DNA from: Sepiola atlantica
Lineage: Eukaryota; Mollusca; Cephalopoda; Sepiida; Sepiolidae
Direction: 5' to 3'
Assembly: GCA_963556195.1 (NCBI GenBank)
Contig: OY744529.1
Coordinates: 57,390,080-57,454,079 of the forward strand
DNA length: 64,000 bases
Shown here: one piece after another, positions 55,720 to 64,000 of the stretch
Layout: each line of letters begins with the position of its first letter
Position numbering within the stretch: position 1 is the first letter of the stretch
Made by a program: the position numbers and the translations under genes
The notes under the pieces: generated by a model
What the model was told of the DNA's origin: nothing
The model's input: only the letters and a program-made list of their open reading frames with translations
Database searches by the model: none

Positions 55720-57955
55720 TATACACTTCAACATTTTGTGTTTGAGTGGATTTTATAAATGATACGTTTTCTCTACTTTTGTTGTATAACGCGAGAGGAG
55801 CGACACTATTGCGTGTTGGACGGCTTCAGGTGAGAAATAACGGTCGCTCTATTTTACCAGTAGAGAATGTGATACGGAGCTGTTATCTAAGGCACTTGTA
55901 TGGATGACCACGACATCGGTGGAGAAGTTTGTTACGCATAGAAAACAGCAGTTTTTGACTTCGGCTTGCGTTAAACAATAGCCTTGACCAGGCTTTTAAT
56001 GAAGATCTGAACTGCAAATTCTGGTTGAGTTGGGTTGTCACGTTGAGTTGTAACCACGCGGTGTCAATTAAAGATGGGGAACACGCGTTTGGTACAGGCA
56101 GATGACTAGAAAAACAGGGCAATACAACACTATATGTTAGAATAGTATTTTGATTAAGTTGGTCGCCATTCACTAAATCCGAATTATTGAACCTTATCAC
56201 TATCGACTAACGCAATGGAAATTATACTGAAAATGTATTTAATAGTTTAAACTTCTGACTTGATACATAATTGTTTGCATTCTACCTGACTTGAATTTAT
56301 CACAGTCGTAAATATTTATAAATAAAATAAAAGTGAACCTACGTGTTTTCAGCTTGATTTAATAATCACGTATGTACATTTTAATTTTCATGAGCCAAGA
56401 AGATGAATTTTAATCTCAATAATATCTGATAATAATAAACAATAAGAGAAAGAATAATCACGTATGCAAATTTAAAGTTTACGATTAAAAGAGTATAGGC
56501 TTAATCTTACTTATATCTGATAATAATAAAAAAGAAAGTAAATAATTTATTTCACTTTTAATATAGACGCAAAAACATCCGCTTATTATTATTAAAACAG
56601 AACGAAGGTAGTGAAAGAGTTTTGTTTTTTATCGATAGGTTTTGTCTTCTTATCCAGTAGTTTTGTTTTCTTTTTTATCGATTCATTTTTTCTTCTTATC
56701 GATTAGTTTTCTTTTCTTTTCTTATCTTATAGAGAGGGAAAGAGAGAAAGAGGGAGTTTTGTCTTTTTTGGTGTCGATTAATTTCGTTTCAATAAGTTCA
56801 AATAATAAATATGAATTAAATTGCGAAATGATAGCGAGTGGGCGAAGTCTGTTAGTAAAAAGTAAGAAGTAATAATCTAAATGCAAGCACAATAAACATC
56901 AATTGCGAACTGAACTCATCACAACACATCCACCAGAGCTAAAAAAGCATAATTTGTATGAGGCGTTTAGAATGAAGTCAAACACTTTCATTAAGTAGTG
57001 GGTCTAGATTGTACAGTGATCCTTTCTAATAGCAACTCCGGAGTGTTATAGCTACGTAAATGTCACAATTCTCGCAAGATAAGCATACAACAGACTCTCA
57101 TGGTCTACGTGGTATCAGAAGAAACAGTAATATGTATCAGATATCTGACTACTCCATCTATTTACCTATATCTTAACTGGCGTGTGCATTCGTAACTTTT
57201 TCAACGCGAAAGTGGATACAACGGTTTGAACTCGCTTAGCCTACTTCATTATCATATTGGAATTCATTATTCTTATAAAATATAGTTGTGTTTGTTTTAT
57301 TATGTTTTATTCATTTCTTTAATTTCATTCATTAATTTTAATCTGTTAGAAGACTATGTTTGGATGAGTAATACTGATAGTATTTAGGGTTCGTTAAATG
57401 ATCTTTTGATAAAATGAATATCATTGATTATAGAAAGATAAACAGGTTTAATCTCATCTCAGCGTAGGGAAGATACAAAAGTCCATACATTAAAATAAAT
57501 ATTGATTTATTAGTTTCATATTTTCAGAATTAATATTCATGATGAGCGCTACTGTAATATGGTTATTAATGTTATTGTTAAGCAAATTTAAGAGCACAAA
57601 TATGTGATATATTTCTTTGAAACAGACTAATATCAAAAGTTCATTAGAAACAAAATATATTGGAAACTAACTTTTAAAAGGTGAGAACCTGGTGTCAAAC
57701 CTTCTTTTGGGGAACTGTCAACTGCAAAAGCCTATCGGGATCATAACAGAATGGGTGGGCAACGATAGTGGACAGCTGTTTACAACTGGGAAGAAGCAAT
57801 AACCGTAAGAAATTTGCATCCTGATAGTTGAGATTTATAATTTTTCCACCCGATAATGATAGGATCTAAAACGTAGCAAAGATGCAGAGTAAGAATATTT
57901 TCTAGTCCGTTTCAGTCATAGAAACGTATCATTCTTTGTCATTTGAACAGCTGAA
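55720..57955. other. Unique AT-rich DNA, nothing recognised
   Basis: A minus-strand frame of 105 codons (56200-55883) has no motif I know. T-rich tracts with TTATCGATTAGTTTT words lie at 56630-56730. Confidence 0.55.
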
Positions 57956-57962
57956 ATTACCC

Positions 57963-57985
57963 TCCCTAACCCTAACCCTAACCCC
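57963..57985. repeat. Short interstitial telomere-like tract (CCCTAA)3
   Basis: CCCTAACCCTAACCCTAACC is the complement of the animal TTAGGG telomere repeat, three units. It is either a relic of break repair or chance. Confidence 0.7.
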
Positions 57986-58345
57986 CAAAAGATAAAAAAG
58001 GTATTTTGATATATCTTTATGCTGATGAAGAAGTATAGCTTCGAAAATTAAATTTAAAAAAAGTTAATAAAATTAAATTGCATTGTCAGACGTTCTATCA
58101 GTTTATTATTTTTAATAATAGTCAAATTGCGTTACTTTTTTAAAGGACCCCCCCCCCCCAAAAAAAAAAATATTGAAAATAATATTGATGAATAACGCTT
58201 CAATCACTGGAGTCGATATATTTTTCTAATGATATTGGTGAATTCAAAATCAATCACCAAAAGTGTTACTATGGAGCTGAAGTCATGTGTTCATTTTAAA
58301 TAGTTATTACTGTTAAATATATAAAGGTATATTATAATGCATACT

Positions 58346-58511
58346 AATAATGTTCAGGTACGGTTAAATAGTATTGTTAAACTATATTGTGTCTTTTTTT
58401 TGTTTCCTTTACTCAATTTATGTACTTTTTAGTACATAAATTGAGTAAAGGAAACAAAAAAGCGACACAATATAGTTTAACAATACTATTTAACCGTACC
58501 TGAACATTATT
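58346..58511. repeat. Long inverted repeat (hairpin), 81-bp arms, 4-nt loop
   Basis: Left arm 58346-58426 starts AATAATGTTCAGGTACGGTT and ends ACTCAATTTATGTACT. The right arm 58431-58511 is its reverse complement except for two bases (TCTTTT versus TCGCTT). The loop is TTTT. No coding text and no homology to the hairpins at 20147 or 52450. Confidence 0.95.
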
Positions 58512-58779
58512 TTGTGAGTCGATTTTGATGTGAAATAATTTTGAAAGTTAAGCGTTCGGAAATCTAACGTTCAAATTTGAATTCTTGCTAGTTGCGGGTG
58601 TATACAGTGGTGTAAGATAGTAGGACAGAAATACAATTTTGACGACCAGATCTACTGCAGTGAGGTGTTGTTATTAGTTACTTTTGAGTATTTATTATTG
58701 TCATATATATGCGAGTATAATATAAAGTTTACTAAAAAAAACATCACTCTAGTTTTACATATATGTGGGTATGTAAATA

Positions 58780-59118
58780 CTCCAGGGAGCTGACCCCCTC
58801 TACTGTATTGCATAGTTCCTGGTTACATTTGACCCAAAAGACTCTTAAAATGACAGGCTAGTGTCTTACCCCCGGGGGAAAAGGTTATCTTTAGCCTTTA
58901 TTCGAGCGTGATGGTGTCACGATAAGAAAGGTTTCTGTTTTGCCACGTAACGAGTTTTGAGGTAGACCTTTTGTCAGCCAGCCTAGTAAACTCTTCTCTG
59001 CCTATTGGGCTCTTGAAGGGCTTATTTTTTAGCTAGCCTGTTTAGAGTCCAGGACATTGAATGCTGGAGGCTTGGTGTGTCTTGAAGTGATTTTACATTT
59101 CTCTCCCTTTTTATTATT
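58780..59118 (+). mobile_element. 5' UTR region of LINE family C
   Basis: GC-richer, stop-rich DNA directly before the LINE coding start. It contains AGGGAGCTGACCCCCTC and CCCCCGGGGGAAAAGG. The length and position fit a LINE 5' UTR; the start is a guess. Confidence 0.45.
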
Positions 59119-61650
59119 ATGCCTTCTACAAATCCACACAACAAACACCTTACTATTTCCCATAGTAACATTTGAGGTTTGAGGTCAAACTCTCCTGATG
59201 TTCAGTCTTTTCTCCTGGGCAAATCTCCTCACATCCTGGCCATTTGTGAGACTAATCTGGATGCTTCTATTAATAGCAACGATCTACATGTAGATAGTTA
59301 TTTGCCTCTAGTTCTCTTAGACTCTTCAACACATTTGCATGAACTTGCTTTTTTCGCAAGAATCTCCACATTTCACGTGCCCCCAGCCTTGAATCTCATA
59401 ATGTCCTTTTATCTGTCTGAGGCTTTTCTGCACCCCACTTCCTATTTGTTTTTGTTTTTTTGTACTGACAATGACTGTTTTGTTGTTGATGCTATATCCA
59501 GCAGTATTGATGATGCGTTGCAAATTCATCTGTCAAGCTCCGTCTTTGGTTTTGGTGACATCAATACTCATTATTCTGAGTGGCTCCCTCACTCTAACCG
59601 CACAGATCTAGCTGGTGAAATCTGCCTTAACTTTTCTCTCTCTCATGACTTGTCCTAAATTGTCGCCTTCCCCACATATTTTTCTGATAATGATATTTAT
59701 CAACCTTCCTTACTTGATCTTTTTACTCACTTCTGTTCCTAACGCATGTGTTATTTCCTCTTCCCCTCCCTTTGGTTCTTCTGGAAATGCTGTTGTTGAT
59801 GTTGAGGTTGATTTTTCGGTGAAGTCTTCTATTGATCGTCCCTAACATAGGAAAACGTTCAACTACAGAAAGGCTGATTGGGATAATCTTCGCAGCTTAC
59901 TATGTGACGTTCTATGGAGTCCTATCTTTGGTATGTCTCCGTCTCATCTCAAAGTGTTGGCTCTCATGATTTTTGGAGAATTTACAATAGTGTCATTAAT
60001 AGTGGCAAGTCTGCTATTCCTCCTCTTTTTAATGGTCTTCGGGTTATTTCATCTTCTAATGATAAGGCTGATCCCTTTGCTTGTCTTTTTGCTGACAATT
60101 CTCCTCTTGATACTTCGGGTACTGTTCTTCTAGATGTTCTTTTGAAAACTGATCAGTCGCTTGATTCTGTTATTATCACTTCAAAGTTGGTTTCCCGGTT
60201 TCTTTCTGAACTTCACCAGTCTAAGGCTTCCAGTCCTGATTCAATTCATGTTGTGGTTCTCAAACGCTGTGCTCTTGAACCTTCTTCTATCCTCTCTAAA
60301 TCATTCAATCTCTGTTTTTCTAAATCCTGTTTCTCTTCTTGTTGGAAGGATTCCTCTGTGGTTCCTATCTTTAAAATGCTACTGATCGGTCTGACCCAAC
60401 TAAGTTTCACCTTGTTAGTCTGTGTTATGTTATTAGCAAAGTGTTTGAAAGATTGCTCAATTGCAAGCTTGTTCATTTTCTGAAAAGTCCGGGCTTTTAT
60501 AGTGATGTTCATTTTGTCTTTCGTGATTTTCGTTCAAATACTGATTCTTTAACTGTTGTAAATGAGCGTATCTGTCGGGTTATGGATAATTCAAGAGATG
60601 GTAGAGTCATTACGCTTGACATTTTGAAGGTGTTCGATATAGTGTAGCATTCTGGTCGCCTACATAAACTTAAGAGTTATGGTATTGGTTCTGACGTCCT
60701 TTACATTATTAAATATTTTCTTTCTGATCGAAGATTGCGAGTAGCTTTGGACGGTGCATCTTCATTCTCTTTTCCTATCAATGCTGGCGTTCCACAGAGC
60801 TCTATTCTATGCCCAACACTGTCTATTCTCGATATAACTGATCGTCAAGTAAATATGGTTCAGAAACTATCATTTATGTCGATGATATCACTGTCTATTC
60901 TAGTGTTGCTTTTCGCCGATTTTCAGTTTGCTTTTCAGTTGTGGATTGGCGTACGAAATGGCTTCTTGCGTATAATCCTGTTACGAATCAGCTCGTGTGT
61001 TTCAACTGTAAGCTTGGCCGTTTTACTTCCTAATATTCTCGTGGATCTTGTGAGGGAAATCGACTCTGAAACTTCTTGGCTTTTCTCTCTAATCAAATCT
61101 GTCTTGGAATTCATACATTAGATTCATTGCTTTTTCTGATTCTCGTAAAGTCGGTTCTCTCTATCGCTCTAAACACTTTCTCACACCCGAAGCTATTCTC
61201 TATCCCTACAAATCCACAATCAGACCATTATGGAGTACTGTTGTCATATTTTGGATGGTGAATCTCTTTTCTATTTCAGGGTTCTTGATAAGGTGCGATT
61301 TTATTGGCCTTACTCTTTTTTCTCTGCCCCCCTCGCTCCCAGACGTAATGTTGCTAGTCTCAGTCTTTTAAATAAATATTATTATGTCATGTGTTCTTCA
61401 GAGTGATGTGCTATAATCCCCCCTTCTTTTGTTTCAGCTCGTTCGTCTAATGGTCTCCACCAATTCGCTGTTTTGATACCTCATTCTAAAACAGCTTCCT
61501 ATTTCAGTAGCTTCTTTCCAAGAACTGTAGACTGGTGGAACTCTCTTCCTGCTGACTGTTTTCCTACCTATAGCCTTGGGCTTTTCAAGACTAAAGCCAA
61601 TAGACATATCTTGATATTGCCATAATCATGTTTCGTTCTTGTTAGCTTCA
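59119..61650 (+). pseudogene. LINE family C: endonuclease, reverse transcriptase and 3' end, broken
   Basis: A nearly full element in Jockey/CR1-type order. The endonuclease starts at about 59119 (MPSTNPHN). It has 'ILAICETNLDASI' (about 59237; Glu of the active site), 'FGFGDINTHYSEWL' (about 59548) and 'LLDLF' (59710). RT follows with 'SHDFWRIYNSVINSGKSAI' (about 59964), 'SPDSIHVVVLKRC' (60235) and 'FRDFRSNTDSLTVVNERI' (60525). 'ITLDILKVFDIV' (60610) holds the first RT Asp. 'NAGVPQSSILCPTL' (60780) follows. The YADD region is unreadable in frame (near 60875 another frame gives 'YVDDIT'). The tail has 'FFPRTVDWWNSLPADCF' (about 61518). About 120 codons are missing at 59930 between endonuclease and RT. 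At least five frameshifts. Confidence 0.75.
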
Positions 61651-61654
61651 TGCC

Positions 61655-62176
61655 TTGTCTGGGACGATTACTATAAAAATGTTCCAGAAATATCAAAGAT
61701 AAACATAAACACACTCTTTTAAAATCGACAATACCGTTTTATAAAGAACATGTGACGAGAGCAGCCGATTCGACAATAACATGACTAATGAAACGAGCAA
61801 CATGTAGATGTCTGTCAAAGTGGTGACATGTTTTTATTTCTAAAGCATAGTGTTCAATATCCGTGTTAAAACTTTCTTATGTAGATCTAGGTTTTGAGAC
61901 ACAAAGTCAACAGCGCATGCTGACTGCCAGTGTCTCGACTTCTTCTTTCAAACGACGTGGTTGACTCCGACGTTGTTGCTATGCTTTCATATGTCCAGAA
62001 AAATATAATAGTGGAATAGCAGTCACATGTGATATGACCACATGGTCTGAATAACGGAATGCGGAAAATTGGAAGTCACCATGCGAGGTTGGCTTTGTCT
62101 CTTAAAATTGAAATCTACATAATAACACCGATAAAGCAGCATTATGTTTTAAAAATATAGCAACCAATACTATTAT

Positions 62177-62180
<4 letters not shown>
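61655..62180. other. Unique DNA, nothing recognised
   Basis: No frames or repeats of note. Confidence 0.5.
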
Positions 62181-62183
<3 letters not shown>

Positions 62184-62250
<67 letters not shown>

Positions 62251-62282
62251 GTGGGTGTGGGGGTGTATGTGTGTGTGTGTGC
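62184..62282. repeat. (TA)n microsatellite followed by GT-rich tract
   Basis: TA run about 62185-62248, then GGTGGGTGTGGGGGTGTATG and GTGTGT to 62281. Confidence 0.95.
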
Positions 62283-62289
62283 AGCGTAA

Positions 62290-62885
62290 TCTCCTAAACT
62301 AATGAACGATTCATTATGAATTTTGTAACATATTCTAAAACATACGATGAACAACATAGGCAAATTATGTTTTGTGTCAATCTTAACATTTAGAGGGTTC
62401 ATATATATTAAACAAATTCATTTTTAATGAACCTATCAATATGAATTATAGAATATATATTCTCGGCAACTCGGTGAGTAACATAGGTAAATTTTTATTT
62501 TGTATACTTTACTATTTAGAGTGTGCGCCCACCCAAACTAGCACCCGCCATCAAAAAATGTTAGAATCAGTTAGATACAAAATACTAAAATAAAACAGAA
62601 TTACTCTACATCAAATTTTGAGTTATACTAATTAATGCATGTTTACAGGCCAAGTGTGCGTGCGTGAGTGTCGATAATATGTATGTGCTTGGTAAAATCC
62701 TAAACTATTGAGCTTACCATTATGAATTATGGAGTGTGTAATCTAGACAACGGGGTATATGATGTTAGTACATTATTTTTTTAAAGTATAACATTTAACC
62801 GTATCATACAAAAGAAAGAAAAACATTAAAACTTAAAACTAATGATATATTTATTTTTCCTACCTATTCTGGGGCGAGTATATTG

Positions 62886-62890
<5 letters not shown>
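62290..62890. other. AT-rich DNA with a diffuse repeat
   Basis: Two loosely similar stretches (62290-62350 and 62690-62760) share 'CCTAAACTA', 'ATTATGAATT' and 'AACA(T/C)AGGTAAAT'-like words. A third lies near 62440-62500. Possibly an old repeat around the TA tracts. Confidence 0.4.

Positions 62891-62922
<32 letters not shown>
62891..62922. repeat. (TA)n microsatellite
   Basis: About 16 TA dinucleotides. Confidence 0.9.
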
Positions 62923-62926
<4 letters not shown>

Positions 62927-63034
62927 TATTAACACTTTACAGCCATTTCATTAGTATACATTCATCAGAAATGTTGTTGTCAATTTACGAGATGATATAA
63001 TTTTCATTCAAATATATCATATCATAGAGGAATT

Positions 63035-63178
63035 TTATTTACCTCCTTTCCAAGAGGTTAGACACAAGGTCAGGTGTGTTTTTTTATGAAAGTATTACTG
63101 TGGTACGAACTGGATTCGAACCCGGCACACCTAAGTACCTAGTCCGCGTCGTTAACCAGTTAGCCACCGTGTCATGCC
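63035..63178 (-). mobile_element. Short tRNA-derived SINE with target-site duplications
   Basis: On the minus strand box A TGGCTAACTGG (63166-63156) and box B GGTTCGAATCC (63122-63112) lie about 33 bp apart. A short body follows, ending GGAGGTAAATAAAAT. The 14 bp ATCATAGAGGAATT occurs on both sides (63021-63034 and 63179-63192), a clean target-site duplication. Length is about 144 bp. The 5' end begins GCATGACACGGTGGCTAACT. Full acceptor-stem pairing is not evident, so it is not a functional tRNA gene. Confidence 0.8.
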
Positions 63179-63194
63179 ATCATAGAGGAATTAT

Positions 63195-64000
63195 GTAATC
63201 TACGTCGGATCTATTTAGCGCCCACTTTTAATATAATAACTAACACCCTTTTTTATTTAAGATGCAGTCACAAAAAATATTCAAATTTAAATACAAATTC
63301 TATGGAAAATGAGAAAATCCCAATTTAGTATTGCATAAAATGACATATGTTTAACGAAAGAAAGGTTCATGTATTTTTACAAAAGAAAATCCCTACACAA
63401 ATTACATGACATTCAGATAGTAAATAAAATGTTGACAATGTAAATCAAAGCGCGACTAAAAGGGAAACATCAAACGAAATAATTGAATAAAATAGCAAAA
63501 GAATGTGAATATACACAAAAGGATAGATTCGAAAATAAAGAGATATAGTTAGAGAAAGGGTAAAATAGGAAGAGATAGAGAGAAAGGGGGAGGGTAAGGA
63601 TAGAAATCCTAGTCACAATTAGTCGACTCGATAACCCAAGGAAAATAATCCCTCTCCTGTGTAGAAAAATGAGTAAAGTAAAGAGGCCCCCTAACGAAGA
63701 AGGTAAAATAACAGACTTACCAAAAAGTGAAGGGATCTGGACAGCTGACGTTTGTCTTTGGTACGATGAATCAAAGATTTGAATCGACGTTTGCATCAAA
63801 AGACGACTAGCCAAGAAGAAGCAAACTAATCGCCAGTGGCTCGTTTTTCTTTCTGGCCCTATGAACTCTTTTGAGGTAATTAAACACTACTTAAAGAAAC
63901 AAACTTTATTGTCAGTCCTTGTTGGTTTTATTTACCAGTTTAAGATCCAATGAACAACCACACAAAAATAGAACACAAAACATGAACAAATATAACATAA
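63195..64000. other. Unique DNA, nothing recognised
   Basis: The minus-strand frame 63814-63470 (114 codons) ends in a Phe/Ser/Leu-rich low-complexity stretch and shows no known motif. Confidence 0.5.

Noticed and set aside
63035..63178. Functional tRNA gene
   Set aside because: Box A and B are good, but stems do not pair fully and target duplications show a SINE insertion.

Overview
This is eukaryotic (animal) DNA: AT-rich, packed with di- and trinucleotide microsatellites, satellite arrays, non-LTR retrotransposon (LINE) remains, Helitron ends and tRNA-derived SINEs. It has no bacterial gene layout, and almost no open frame exceeds 130 codons. Combinations of this kind (several old LINE lineages, short SINEs, long ATT runs) suggest a lophotrochozoan, most plausibly a cephalopod such as an octopus. 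That is inference. No complete host gene is visible. The one host-like coding piece is a 152-bp Cys-rich candidate exon on the minus strand at 32349-32500.

Layout. 0-5 kb: microsatellites, a LINE 3' fragment (660-1110), a tRNA-like SINE head (3821-3900) and unique AT-rich DNA. 5.1-9 kb: a cluster of unrelated minisatellites with units of about 25-99 bp, plus two Helitron termini joined head to tail at 7566/7567. 9-16 kb: a GC-richer minus-strand retroelement block. It holds a degraded Tx1/L1-type LINE (about 9124-13830) and a second 5'-truncated copy (14139-15045). Both 3' ends abut a 15-bp match to U2 snRNA, which points to a U2-targeting Keno-like element. A Ty3/gypsy integrase fragment follows (15040-15830). 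16-21 kb: mostly unique AT-rich DNA, with one hairpin at about 20147-20280. 21-31 kb: fragments of a second LINE family (called A here), three related Helitron copies, and a 43-bp repeat array with a 360-bp higher-order period. 31-35 kb: family A N-terminal part, the candidate exon and a family B LINE. 35.85-42.5 kb: a 6.6-kb satellite of 88-bp and 112-118-bp variants in higher-order patterns. 42.5-47.5 kb: degenerate long repeats, a Helitron 3' end and unique DNA. 47.5-55.7 kb: LINE fragments, including a perfect 107-bp hairpin. 55.7-64 kb: unique DNA, a telomere-like tract, a second long hairpin, a fairly complete but broken LINE (58.78-61.65 kb) and a SINE with target-site duplications.

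No genes can be seen working together. The recurring theme is mobile elements interacting with tandem repeats. A Helitron sits exactly between A and T of a satellite unit and restores it when removed in thought. Related Helitron ends adjoin the same repeat type. Family A LINE tails end in ATT runs, which accounts for several microsatellites. A LINE marks U2 snRNA sequence. All LINE, integrase and related reading frames seen are broken by stops, frameshifts or deletions. Family names rest on remembered motif patterns, not on database searches.
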